From positions 108,920-172,919 of the forward strand of contig NZ_QUZU01000010.1 in the NCBI RefSeq assembly GCF_004682055.1: DNA of 64,000 bases, read 5' to 3'. The notes below the pieces were generated by a model. That model searched no databases and was not told the DNA's origin. It was given only the letters and a program-made list of their open reading frames with translations. Shown here piece by piece: positions 45,350 to 54,265 of this stretch. A program made the position numbers and the translations under genes. Positions within the stretch are counted from its first letter, which is position 1, and each line of letters starts with the position of its first letter. The stretch is from Pseudomonas kairouanensis (GTDB lineage: Bacteria; Pseudomonadota; Gammaproteobacteria; Pseudomonadales; Pseudomonadaceae).

Positions 45350-47012
45350 GCGCCTGCTCCAACAGGATGCGACCGCTGGAGCACGCCGCGACGCCATTGC
45401 GATAGGCAAAGTACAGCTTGCCGCGCTCCTGGTCGAAACGCAGGTGCAGTTCGACCCGATCGCCCGGTCTTACCAGTTGTTGGAACTTGAGGACTTCCAT
45501 CCCGGCAAAAGTGGCGGGCAAATCGAGCAACTGTTGGCCCAGGTTGAACGCCCATTCCACTTGCACCACCCCCGGCAGCACCGGCGTGACGGGGAAGTGG
45601 CCGCTGAAGTAGGCCAGGTCCGGCGGGATGCTCAGTTGCAACGTCCACTCGCCATCGGCTTCAACCTGTTCCAGTACTTCCGCAGCTTTGGGTCGTGGTG
45701 CCAACAACAGCGCCTCGACTTGGGCCTGGGGCAGTTTGCCTTGGCTGTTCAGGGGCAGTTGCCGCAGCAAACGCCAGCGACGGGGCAGGGCCAGGGCTTC
45801 GCAGTGTTGGCTCAGGTGCTGGCGCAGGGTTTGGGTCAGCGTGCGTCGGCCCTGGTTGCGCAAGGCATGCAGGCCATCGGCGCTCAGCACCACCAGGGCG
45901 CCGAGGGACGCGCGGTTTTCCTGTACCACTCCCAGGCGGGTTTCGGCGACCCAGGGGTGGGCCATCAGGGCTTGTTCCAGCATGGGCAGGGAGATGCGTT
46001 TTTCTTCGAGCTTGACGATGCGGTCGAGACGGCCGAGCAGTTCGAAGCGGCCATCGGCATGGATACGCGCCGCGTCGGCGGTTTGTTCGATATGGCCGGC
46101 AGGCAGGTACGGCGAGGCGATGCGCAGGGCGCCGTCGGCGTCTTGGCTGAGCACCACATCGGCAAACGGCTGCCAAGGCTGCGCACCCTGGCGCCAGGCG
46201 ATGCCGCCGGTTTCCGAACTGCCGAGAATTTCTGTGGGCCATTGTTGCAGACGATCGTAAAGCTCCCCGGCGGCCTCGATGGGCAGGGCGCCACCGGAAG
46301 AAAACACTCGGGATACCTGGCTCAGTGCGGGCCAGTCGAGGTTGTCACCCATGCGCTTGAGCAGCGCCGGGCTGGCGACCCAGGCGAACTGCCCATGCTC
46401 GCGGCTGGCGCGCTGCAAGTCTTCGGGAAAGGCCAGTTGCTTGCGCACAAAGGTGCGTCCGGCGCACAGCGGCCACAGTACGCGGAACAGCAAGCCGTAG
46501 ATGTGTTGGGTGGCGACGCTGCCGATGATGCAGGCGTCGTTGAGGTCCGGGCCCCACAAGGTTTCCAGGGCCTCGACTTCGTTGGCCAACTGGCGCAGGG
46601 TCTTGTCGATACGCTTGGGCTCGCCGCTGGAGCCGGAGGTGCACAGGCTCAGTTGGCAGGCGTCCAGGTCCAGCGCGGCAGCGCTCAACGGCGACTGATA
46701 CAACGCGTCAAGGTCCGCCGCCTCGGTCAACCAGGCGTCAACGGCAGCGTCCCAGCGTTGACGGGTCTGGGGTTGCAGGTCGGCGGGCAGCAGCACGCCC
46801 ACCCCGGCCCGCCAGGCGCCCAGCAAGGCAATCGCCAGCAGGCCTGCGTCTTCCAGGTGCACCGCCAGGCGCTGGATGCCGCGCGCTTGCAGGCCTGCCG
46901 CCAGGCTCAGGGATTGCTCCCACATCTGTGGGTGGTTCATCTCAGGTTCAGTGGTGACCAAACGCTGTTGCAGCGGCTCAAGCAGCAAGTGCTCAAGTTT
47001 CAACCCTTTCAT
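45342..47012 (-). CDS. Adenylation enzyme fused to hotdog dehydratase (ApeH-ApeI fusion)
   Basis: A 556-residue two-domain protein. Residues 1 to about 430 form an AMP-binding acyl-activating domain (P-loop [12 protein letters not shown] at 123-134; [32 protein letters not shown]). Residues about 445-556 are a FabZ/ApeI-type hotdog with the active-site segment [21 protein letters not shown] (H472). The first domain should activate the aromatic acid made by the ammonia-lyase and load it onto an ACP. The second would pair with the ApeP-like protein to dehydrate 3-hydroxyacyl intermediates. ATG 47012 overlaps the membrane-protein stop (ATGA). Confidence 0.9.
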   Translation of the reverse strand: MKGLKLEHLLLEPLQQRLVTTEPEMNHPQMWEQSLSLAAGLQARGIQRLAVHLEDAGLLAIALLGAWRAGVGVLLPADLQPQTRQRWDAAVDAWLTEAADLDALYQSPLSAAALDLDACQLSLCTSGSSGEPKRIDKTLRQLANEVEALETLWGPDLNDACIIGSVATQHIYGLLFRVLWPLCAGRTFVRKQLAFPEDLQRASREHGQFAWVASPALLKRMGDNLDWPALSQVSRVFSSGGALPIEAAGELYDRLQQWPTEILGSSETGGIAWRQGAQPWQPFADVVLSQDADGALRIASPYLPAGHIEQTADAARIHADGRFELLGRLDRIVKLEEKRISLPMLEQALMAHPWVAETRLGVVQENRASLGALVVLSADGLHALRNQGRRTLTQTLRQHLSQHCEALALPRRWRLLRQLPLNSQGKLPQAQVEALLLAPRPKAAEVLEQVEADGEWTLQLSIPPDLAYFSGHFPVTPVLPGVVQVEWAFNLGQQLLDLPATFAGMEVLKFQQLVRPGDRVELHLRFDQERGKLYFAYRNGVAACSSGRILLEQAHA

Positions 47013-47554
47013 ACGCGGCCTCGAACCCTTTGTCGTACCAGCCATTCCACGGCAAACAACAGCCCCATCAGCCCGTAGGCGATCAGGCCGTTGTACAACG
47101 TCCACCAGCTCAGCGGCGCCCACAGCGTGAGGGCGGCGGCGAGCAGGCCATTACATAGAAAAAACACACTCCACACCACGGTCACCCGGCGGGTATACAC
47201 AATGGCGTGGGGTGGCAATACGGGGTCGGTCATGCGCGCCAGGCGCTCCACCATCGGCGGGCCATATTTGAGGCTCAAGCCGAACAGCGACAGCATGAAC
47301 GCACTGACCAGGCTCGGGTACCAACGCAGCAAATGCGGGTTGTCGAACCAGGCCAGCAGCAGGCAGAACACGATCACCGCCAACGCCATCCAACGGCTAC
47401 CGGGGCGGCGTGCGCCGGTGAGTGCGCGCAACAGCCAAAGGCTGCCCAGCAGCAGGCCGAATTGCCAGGGAGCGAAGTGCTCGGTGCCGTAATACACCGC
47501 AAAGGGGTACAGCAGCCCCGCCAACAACAGGCCAAGGCCGATCAGCCGGCTCAT
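47009..47554 (-). CDS. COG4648-type membrane protein (ApeG-like)
   Basis: A 181-residue integral membrane protein with about five to six predicted helices and no enzymatic motif that I recognise. The family is found almost only in aryl polyene clusters, next to the ACPs. Role unknown; it may anchor the synthase or act in transport. It overlaps the ACP gene upstream and the adenylation gene downstream. Confidence 0.82.
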   Translation of the reverse strand: MSRLIGLGLLLAGLLYPFAVYYGTEHFAPWQFGLLLGSLWLLRALTGARRPGSRWMALAVIVFCLLLAWFDNPHLLRWYPSLVSAFMLSLFGLSLKYGPPMVERLARMTDPVLPPHAIVYTRRVTVVWSVFFLCNGLLAAALTLWAPLSWWTLYNGLIAYGLMGLLFAVEWLVRQRVRGRV

Positions 47555-47805
47555 GCGGCAGGCTGGACCAGACGGTACACCGCCTCAACCACGTCGTTGA
47601 CGGTGCGCACGGCCTTGAATTCTTCGGCGGCGATCTTCTTGCCGGTCTGGCGCTTGATATGGTCGATCAGGTCCACGGCATCGATGCTGTCGATTTCCAG
47701 GTCCTGGTACAGGTTGGCGTCAAGGGTGACGCGTTCCGGCGGCAATTCAAACAGTTCCACCAAGGCGTCGCGCAGGGTGTTGAAAATATCGTCACGAGTT
47801 TGCAT
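47551..47805 (-). CDS. apeF: Acyl carrier protein 2 (ApeF-like)
   Basis: An 84-residue acidic ACP with the phosphopantetheine site S40 in LEIDSIDAVDLIDHI. It carries growing polyene intermediates. It is the second of two adjacent ACPs; the other starts at 48084. It overlaps the membrane-protein gene by four bases. Confidence 0.93.
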   Translation of the reverse strand: MQTRDDIFNTLRDALVELFELPPERVTLDANLYQDLEIDSIDAVDLIDHIKRQTGKKIAAEEFKAVRTVNDVVEAVYRLVQPAA

Positions 47806-47814
47806 GGTACGGTC

Positions 47815-48084
47815 TCAGGCTGCCTGTCGGGCCGTGACGAACGCCGCAAGGCTGGCCACGTTGGTGAAGTGATTGCGGGTGTCCTTGGCGTCGGCATCTA
47901 TCTTGATGCCGTACTTTTTCTGGATCGCCAGGCCCAATTCCAGGGCGTCTACCGAATCCAGGCCGAGGCCTTCGCCGAACAGGGTCTGGTCGCTGCCAAT
48001 GTCGTCGGCACTGATGTCTTCCAGGCCCAGGGCCTCGATGATCAGTGCCTTTATGTCGTGCTCAAGGCGGTGTTGGTCGCTCAT
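47815..48084 (-). CDS. apeE: Acyl carrier protein 1 (ApeE-like)
   Basis: An 89-residue ACP with S44 in GLGLDSVDALELGLAI as the phosphopantetheine site. Two ACPs in tandem are typical of aryl polyene operons. Its start lies inside the end of the PlsC-like gene (23-base overlap). Confidence 0.93.
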   Translation of the reverse strand: MSDQHRLEHDIKALIIEALGLEDISADDIGSDQTLFGEGLGLDSVDALELGLAIQKKYGIKIDADAKDTRNHFTNVASLAAFVTARQAA

Positions 48085-48874
48085 CTTCGGCGAGCTCCTT
48101 AATAAAATAGTGGTGCAGGTAATCGTTGAGCTTGCGTGAGGCCTGGGGTGCGGGCCCCAATGTTGCGAACGCCTGTGGTTCTATATCGGCACCCACGCGC
48201 AAACTGAAGTGAAAGCGGCATTTTGGGATGCGATACCAGGGCTCGGCTTTGGTCAGTGTGGTCGGACTGACCTTGATCACTACCGGGGTCAGGATTGTCG
48301 CACCCCGCAGTGCAATGGCGGCGCCCCCGCGATGAAAGGCAGGCGCAGCGCCCGGAGTGGTGCGGGTGCCTTCGGGAAAGATGATCAGGGTCTGGCCTTC
48401 GCGCAGGGCGTTGGCGGCGGCGTCGAGCATGTCGGCGCTGCCGTCGTTGCTGATATAGCCCGCATCACGCACAGGCCCGCGCATGAACGGGTTCTGGAAC
48501 AGGCTCTGCTTGACCACGCAGTTGGTCTGGCGCATCAGGCCGATCAAAAACACCACGTCGATCAGCGACGGGTGGTTGGCAACGATCATCTGGCCAGGGC
48601 GCCCGAGTTTCTCGGCGCCTTCGACGCTGTAGGTGAGCACGCCAAAGCGTTGCATCAGGCGGATAAAGAACCAGAACAGCTTGCTGATGGTGTGGCGCGC
48701 ACGGCGCCGGTGTGCGTCGGCACTGCCCGGCAGGCAGCTGAGCAGCGGAAACACCAGCAAACGCAGGCACAGCCCGCCCACACCGAACACGAAGAAGCTG
48801 GCGGCGGTGGCGAACAGGCGCCAGTAGTAGGCGTCCCGAGGCTTGTCGGTCACGGCTTGCGTTGCCAGTTCCAT
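48062..48874 (-). CDS. PlsC-like 1-acylglycerol-phosphate acyltransferase
   Basis: A 270-residue membrane-bound acyltransferase. The HX4D motif is H101-D106 in VANHPSLID and the second block is IIFPEGTRT. Two hydrophobic segments lie near the N-terminus (about 20-48). In the APE pathway it would acylate the lipid anchor. ATG 48874 (MELATQAVTD) lies within the end of the chain-length factor gene; longer in-frame starts are not supported. Confidence 0.9.
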   Translation of the reverse strand: MELATQAVTDKPRDAYYWRLFATAASFFVFGVGGLCLRLLVFPLLSCLPGSADAHRRRARHTISKLFWFFIRLMQRFGVLTYSVEGAEKLGRPGQMIVANHPSLIDVVFLIGLMRQTNCVVKQSLFQNPFMRGPVRDAGYISNDGSADMLDAAANALREGQTLIIFPEGTRTTPGAAPAFHRGGAAIALRGATILTPVVIKVSPTTLTKAEPWYRIPKCRFHFSLRVGADIEPQAFATLGPAPQASRKLNDYLHHYFIKELAEDERPTPP

Positions 48875-49569
48875 ACGCGATTCTTCCAGGCATGTTGGCA
48901 GGTAGCCTGCTGGCTGAGCAGGGCGCGCAGCAGGTTCAGGGCGTGGGGCCATTGGGTTTGAGAGGGTTGGACAGTGCCCGCGCTCAATTCCAGCTGCCAC
49001 TCGTCGCCCGGTGTCAGCAACAGGCCGAGGGCATAAGGGAACGGCACATCATGGATCCAGCTGGCGTAGGCCTCGGGCGGCTGTTCTTCGGTGATCACCA
49101 GCAACACGGCCGGCGCGCCTTCGTTCAACAATGCGGCCGCTTCGAGCATGCCGTGTTCCAGGCCGTCGCCGGCAGCTGCGAGGGCGGTCATTTCGGCGGT
49201 TTCATTGCGCAGGATCGACCACAGGCCGATCACGGCGTTGTGCACCGACAGGCTGAACTGGGTTGGCGACAGGGGCTGGTCGTTGGCCAGGTCGCTGAGG
49301 ATGTCGAGGGTGCGCGGGGTTTCGCCATGCCGGGAGATAAACACCAGCGGCAGGTCCTCAAGGCCTTCGGCCAGCGGCCAGCCCACACTGAACGCCATGC
49401 GCGCCAGGCGGCTGAGGCGGCGGCGTTGCATGGCGGGCAAAAAGGAGACGTCGGGGGCGGCTTCGCTTGCAGGCGGCAACACCGGGTCCTGGCACCAGGC
49501 CTGCCAGTCGTCCGCGCTTTCGAGCCCAGGGGCCCAGGCACGCCATTGGGCGATGTTGAAAGTGATCAC
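48850..49569 (-). CDS. apeC: Ketosynthase chain-length factor (ApeC-like)
   Basis: A 239-residue truncated ketosynthase-fold protein with beta-ketoacyl-synthase N-terminal character (FSLSVHNAVIGLWSILRNE) but no nucleophilic Cys, as expected for a chain-length factor. It would dimerise with the ApeO-like KS. It is the first gene of the operon, with a GTG start and a weak ribosome site, and overlaps the PlsC-like gene. Confidence 0.87.
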   Translation of the reverse strand: MITFNIAQWRAWAPGLESADDWQAWCQDPVLPPASEAAPDVSFLPAMQRRRLSRLARMAFSVGWPLAEGLEDLPLVFISRHGETPRTLDILSDLANDQPLSPTQFSLSVHNAVIGLWSILRNETAEMTALAAAGDGLEHGMLEAAALLNEGAPAVLLVITEEQPPEAYASWIHDVPFPYALGLLLTPGDEWQLELSAGTVQPSQTQWPHALNLLRALLSQQATCQHAWKNRVWNWQRKP

Positions 49570-49655
49570 TGAGAAGTTATCCCGCCCCTGCGGGCTTCCA
49601 TGTGCGGCTGTTGGCCCCGAATACCGGGACAGGGAGCAACCGCCGAATGGCGCGC

Positions 49656-49684
49656 ATTATCCCGGTGCCGTGGGCTTCTAGCAA
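49656..49684 (-). promoter_or_regulatory. Probable promoter of the APE operon
   Basis: On the minus strand TTGCTA (49684 to 49679) and GATAAT (49661 to 49656) form a good sigma-70 pair with a 17-base spacer. Transcription would start near 49649, about 80 bases before the first start codon. Confidence 0.6.
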
Positions 49685-49917
49685 ACTTTGGTAAAGAATT
49701 GTTCACGGCTGATTACAAAATGGTTGCGAAGGGAGAGGGATTGTCGGTTACACAGGCCTGAATTGGATTGTCGGACCGTTCTGTTTAATTTGTCGGTGGC
49801 GTACGACAGCCAAAGCGCCGACGGCTTGTGATGCAGCAATGCATGGATGAACGAGGTAGCTAACAGGCGCTTTTGCCCTCTACACTCGGACATTCATTGA
49901 TACACGGAGGTTTTTCC
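49685..49917. promoter_or_regulatory. APE/parA divergent regulatory region with TTGTCGG repeats
   Basis: No gene is seen in this stretch. The heptamer TTGTCGG occurs three times in the same direction (49741-49747, 49768-49774, 49790-49796), 22-27 bases apart, upstream of the APE promoter. These could be operator half-sites. The parA ribosome site ACGGAGG lies at 49904-49910. Confidence 0.45.
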
Positions 49918-50688
49918 ATGCGGCGTGTGGTGTTCAATCAGAAAGGCGGCGTGGGCAAGTCCAGCATCGCCTGCAACCTGGCGGCGGTCAGCGCCAGCGA
50001 AGGCTATCGAACCCTGTTGGTGGACCTCGATGCACAAGCCAACTCAACCCAGTACCTCACGGGGTTGACCGGCGACGATATCCCCATGGGGATTGCAGAC
50101 TTTTTCAAGCAAACCCTGTCTTCCGGGCCGTTTTCCAAGAAGAACAAGGTGGATATCTACGAAACACCGTTCGACAACCTGCATGTCATCACCGCCACGC
50201 CGGAACTGGCAGACCTGCAACCCAAGCTTGAGGCCAAGCACAAGATCAACAAGTTGCGAAAGCTGTTGGATGATTTGAGCGAGGATTACGACCGGATCTA
50301 CTTGGATACCCCGCCAGCGTTGAATTTTTACGCGGTTTCGGCGTTGATTGCCGCTGATCGCGTATTGATCCCCTTCGATTGCGACAGTTTCTCGCGCCAA
50401 GCGCTGTACGGCCTGCTGGCTGAAATTGAAGAATTGAAGGAAGACCACAACGAAGGCCTGGAAGTGGAAGGCATCGTGGTCAACCAGTTCCAGGCCCGGG
50501 CGAGCCTGCCGCAACAGATGCTCGACGAGTTGATTGCCGAGGGTTTGCCGGTATTGCCGGTGTACCTGGCCAGTTCGGTGCGCATGCGCGAGTCGCACCA
50601 GGAGAGCAAGCCGCTGATCCACCTGGACCCACGGCATAAGTTGACGCAGCAGTTTGTGGAATTGCATAACCTGCTGGAAAACGCATAG
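49918..50688 (+). CDS. Orphan ParA-family ATPase
   Basis: A 256-residue deviant Walker ATPase. The P-loop KGGVGKSS is at 9-16, with the signature Lys, and LVDLDAQANST is the A' region; DRIYLDTPPALNF is Walker B. It lacks the N-terminal DNA-binding extension of plasmid ParA and has no parB next to it, so it is probably not a plasmid partition gene. Orphan ParAs in Pseudomonas position other cargo such as chemoreceptor arrays or cellulose/secretion complexes. It has a strong ribosome site seven bases ahead of ATG 49918 and ends at a REP-derived terminator. Confidence 0.88.
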   Translation: MRRVVFNQKGGVGKSSIACNLAAVSASEGYRTLLVDLDAQANSTQYLTGLTGDDIPMGIADFFKQTLSSGPFSKKNKVDIYETPFDNLHVITATPELADLQPKLEAKHKINKLRKLLDDLSEDYDRIYLDTPPALNFYAVSALIAADRVLIPFDCDSFSRQALYGLLAEIEELKEDHNEGLEVEGIVVNQFQARASLPQQMLDELIAEGLPVLPVYLASSVRMRESHQESKPLIHLDPRHKLTQQFVELHNLLENA

Positions 50689-50710
50689 CCCAAGGTACAA
50701 CTCAAATCCA

Positions 50711-50747
50711 ATGTGGGAGCGGGCAAGCCCGCTCCCACATTTTTTAT
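50711..50747 (+). terminator. REP-derived terminator after parA
   Basis: A perfect 14-base palindromic pair (ATGTGGGAGCGGGC and its complement, two bases between them) ends in a T-run TTTTTT. This is a single REP unit folded on itself and it has the full form of a Rho-independent terminator, 23 bases after the parA stop. Confidence 0.8.
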
Positions 50748-50898
50748 TGCGTTCCGGCAGGGGGATATGGATTTGTCCCACAGAGGCTGTAGGACGGGTC
50801 TGGCAATAGGGGTTGAGCCTTGTATCGTTGCCTACAGCTGCGCCAGAATCCGCCGGCTTGTGCGTCTGGAGGGGTGTCTCTTAAGGTTCTCGGGCCGC
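50748..50898. other. Intergenic stretch without recognised content
   Basis: No open frame with coding character, no repeat and no clear promoter seen. It probably holds the promoter for the leader RNA that follows. Confidence 0.4.
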
Positions 50899-51093
50899 TG
50901 AATTCTCAGTGGTCGGGTTTAGTAGCCCAATCAGACGACAGCATGTGCAAGGCTCCAAAATCTTATGGTAGCTGTGCGCAGGGCACCTTCGGGTGCGCCG
51001 GTTTTGCTTTCGTTCCCGGTCTACTAACCTGCGTACAGCTGCCGCCCTCGTTTAGTAGCGAATAGGTGGCGGTCCTATCAGAGAACGAAAAGC
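50899..51093 (+). ncRNA. Structured leader RNA upstream of a small Pseudomonas-type gene
   Basis: A non-coding stretch with several hairpins that can be read by eye. Hairpin 1 has stem TGGTcGGG/CCCaATCA with TTTAGTAG (50918-50925) as loop. Hairpin 2 is GCACC-TTCG-GGTGC (50983-50996), a UUCG tetraloop. Hairpin 3 has stem GCCGCC/GGCGGT (51041-51046 with 51068-51073) and TCG/CGA, again showing TTTAGTAG (51051-51058) as loop. Between 2 and 3 lies CTACTAA (51021-51027), complementary to both loops. The start codon follows 21 bases after hairpin 3. Folding was done by hand. Confidence 0.5.
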
Positions 51094-51303
51094 ATGCTAT
51101 TCACCGTTACCCCCAACCTCCCCACCGAAACCCTCGTGCTCAACAGCTACGAAACCTTCTCCTCTGTGCGCACCTTATTGCTCAACCTGTCCAACGACCT
51201 CAGCGGCGAACAGCGTGACGTGGCGCTGGCGATCCATCAATTAAGCGAACTGGGCGTCATGCTGGTCGGCCAAATGATGGACCGCGAAGCCCCGCTGGCC
51301 TGA
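51094..51303 (+). CDS. Small DUF6124/DUF3077-like protein
   Basis: A 69-residue protein, MLFTVTPNLPTETLVLNSYE..., ending with helix VALAIHQLSELGVMLVGQMMD. It resembles the C-terminal part of small Pseudomonas-only proteins of the DUF6124/DUF3077 type, which share a F-x-V-x-P-x-x-x-x-E-x-L-L start and an AIQQL-like helix. No signal peptide or membrane segment is present. It stands alone behind a long structured leader. The function of this protein type is unknown. Confidence 0.68.
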   Translation: MLFTVTPNLPTETLVLNSYETFSSVRTLLLNLSNDLSGEQRDVALAIHQLSELGVMLVGQMMDREAPLA

Positions 51304-51321
51304 GGTTAAACGCGGTCAAAA

Positions 51322-51335
51322 AATGTGGGAGCGGG
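51322..51335. repeat. Solitary REP remnant
   Basis: AATGTGGGAGCGGG matches the first part of the REP arm at 386 and 59518 but then diverges, and no inverted partner follows. It looks like a decayed or half REP. Confidence 0.6.
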
Positions 51336-51358
51336 TAGGTGTTGTTCTCAGGGGTGGG

Positions 51359-51793
51359 TTACACGCCCTGGCTGCGTAACCAGGCCATCAACTGCGGCAA
51401 TGGAAACGCCCCACTCTGGCGCGCCACTTCGCGGCCATTCTTGAACAGGATCAAGCTGGGGATCGAGCGAATCCCCAACTGCGCCGACAACTGCTGATTG
51501 GCCTCGCTGTCCAGCTTGGCCAACCGGCACTTGCCTTCCAACTGCCCAGCCGCTTGCTCAAACACCGGCGCGAACGATTTACACGGCCCGCACCACTCGG
51601 CCCACACGTCCACCAGCAACGGCAAGTCGCCCTTGATCTGGCTGGCGTAGTCGCCTTGTTTCAGCTCAAAAGGCTTGCCCAACAAAACCGGCTGCTTGCA
51701 GCGCCCGCATTTGGGCGCATCGCCCAGGCGTTCACCGGGGATGCGGTTGAGGCCGTTGCAGTGTGGGCAGGGAATGACGACAGGTTCGGACAT
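51359..51793 (-). CDS. trxC: Thioredoxin 2
   Basis: A 144-residue thioredoxin with an N-terminal zinc-binding domain: CPHC (C9, C12) and CGRC (C29, C32). The redox site WCGPC (C68, C71) lies in the thioredoxin domain, with the cis-Pro in SIPSLILF. TrxC is a cytoplasmic disulfide reductase that is induced by oxidative stress in many bacteria. ATG 51793 is chosen over an upstream in-frame ATG because MSEPVVIPCPHC is the family N-terminus and GGAG lies just upstream. Confidence 0.96.
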   Translation of the reverse strand: MSEPVVIPCPHCNGLNRIPGERLGDAPKCGRCKQPVLLGKPFELKQGDYASQIKGDLPLLVDVWAEWCGPCKSFAPVFEQAAGQLEGKCRLAKLDSEANQQLSAQLGIRSIPSLILFKNGREVARQSGAFPLPQLMAWLRSQGV

Positions 51794-51961
51794 GGCGGGC
51801 TCCAACAAAACAGACCAGAAAGGTCTTATTTGGAGTCGTTTTCGAGCGTTATCAAGTTCAAGTTGGCGTTGCATATACTCACAGATTTTTCGGTGGCGAT
51901 CGCGCCTGTCTATCTAGGCTGTAAAGGCGTGGTCGACAAAGCACCATTGGTCCGTTCGAGG

Positions 51962-52019
51962 CTATAGCAAATTGCGATAGTCAGCGTTCGGGTTTAACCT
52001 TCATAGCAAGATGCGATAG
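51962..52019 (+). promoter_or_regulatory. Probable HigA operator pair upstream of higB
   Basis: Two related, partly palindromic sites: CTATAGCAAATTGCGATAG (51962-51980) and TCATAGCAAGATGCGATAG (52001-52019), 39 bases centre to centre. The first is a near-perfect palindrome around CTAT-GCAA-TTGC-ATAG. The second ends nine bases before the higB ATG. This fits autorepression by the antitoxin or the complex. Confidence 0.65.
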
Positions 52020-52028
52020 GGACGTTGC

Positions 52029-52316
52029 ATGCGATTAATCAGTGCGAAGCAAATCCGAAATGCCAAGGAAAAATGGCCATATTCAGCCAGTGCATTAGAT
52101 GAGTGGTATCGGAAGGTCAAAGTCATCAGCCCTGAAGATTTTGCCGCGTTGAGATCGGTTTTTCCCGCAGTGGATAAGGTGGGCGCGTTGCACGTCTTCA
52201 ATGTCGGTGGCAACAAGTTGCGGCTCATTGCGGTTGTGCGTTATCGAATGCAACGCCTCTATATCCGGCATGTGCTGGACCATCGGGAATATGACAAGGG
52301 TAAATGGAAGGAGTGA
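52029..52316 (+). CDS. higB: HigB-family mRNA interferase toxin
   Basis: A 95-residue RelE-superfamily toxin of the HigB type: MRLISAKQIRNAKEKWPYSASALDEWYR, then a core with DKVGALHVFNVGGNKLRLIAVVRY and a C-terminal YIRHVLDHREYDKGKW. Members cut mRNA on the ribosome. The toxin gene comes first, as is characteristic of higBA. The ribosome site of the antitoxin (AAGGAG) lies within the toxin's last codons. Confidence 0.92.
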   Translation: MRLISAKQIRNAKEKWPYSASALDEWYRKVKVISPEDFAALRSVFPAVDKVGALHVFNVGGNKLRLIAVVRYRMQRLYIRHVLDHREYDKGKWKE

Positions 52317-52321
52317 GTGCA

Positions 52322-52723
52322 GTGACAGCATTGATCGAGCAAGTAGCTGAGCATTGGCAATTTGTGGCGCCTCTGCTGCGCAAGCCTAAAACGGAGGCTG
52401 ACTACGATGTTCTGGTGGCAGCGCTGGATGAACTGTTGGACATCGTTGGCGAGGACGAAGCTCATCCGCTGATGGGGCTGGTCGATATCATCGGTGATTG
52501 GGTTGAGGCCTATGACTTAGAGCATTGGCCAATGCCCGAGGCGAGCGGTGTCGACGTATTACGGTCAATGATGCAGGAGCATGGTTTGACACAAAGTGAT
52601 TTGCCTGGAGTCGGCGCTCAATCGGTTGTCTCGGAAATACTGAGTGGAAAACGCCAGCTCAACGTTCGGCAGATTCGTTGGCTGGCGGAGTTCTTCAAGG
52701 TGCCGGTGGACATGTTCATCTGA
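52322..52723 (+). CDS. higA: HigA-family antitoxin with XRE helix-turn-helix
   Basis: A 133-residue antitoxin. The N-terminal helical part binds toxin; the C-terminal XRE-type helix-turn-helix is at about 78-133 (GLTQSDLPGVGAQSVVSEILSGKRQLNVRQIRWLAEFF). GTG 52322 is preferred since AAGGAG ends nine bases ahead; GTG 52313 and ATG 52304 are in-frame alternatives overlapping higB. It neutralises HigB and presumably represses the operon through the sites at 51962-52019. Confidence 0.9.
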   Translation: MTALIEQVAEHWQFVAPLLRKPKTEADYDVLVAALDELLDIVGEDEAHPLMGLVDIIGDWVEAYDLEHWPMPEASGVDVLRSMMQEHGLTQSDLPGVGAQSVVSEILSGKRQLNVRQIRWLAEFFKVPVDMFI

Positions 52724-52753
52724 CTGCGGTCAAGGCGCTGGGTGAGCGTCGTC

Positions 52754-54265
<1,512 letters not shown>

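Noticed and set aside
49918..50688. ParA as sign of an integrated plasmid
   Set aside because: No parB, replication gene or centromere-like repeats accompany it, and the protein lacks the plasmid-type N-terminal DNA-binding region.
50915..51060. TTTAGTAG/CTACTAA elements as integron attC or recombination sites
   Set aside because: The attC core consensus is not met, no integrase or cassette array is present, and the elements lie in RNA-like hairpin loops.
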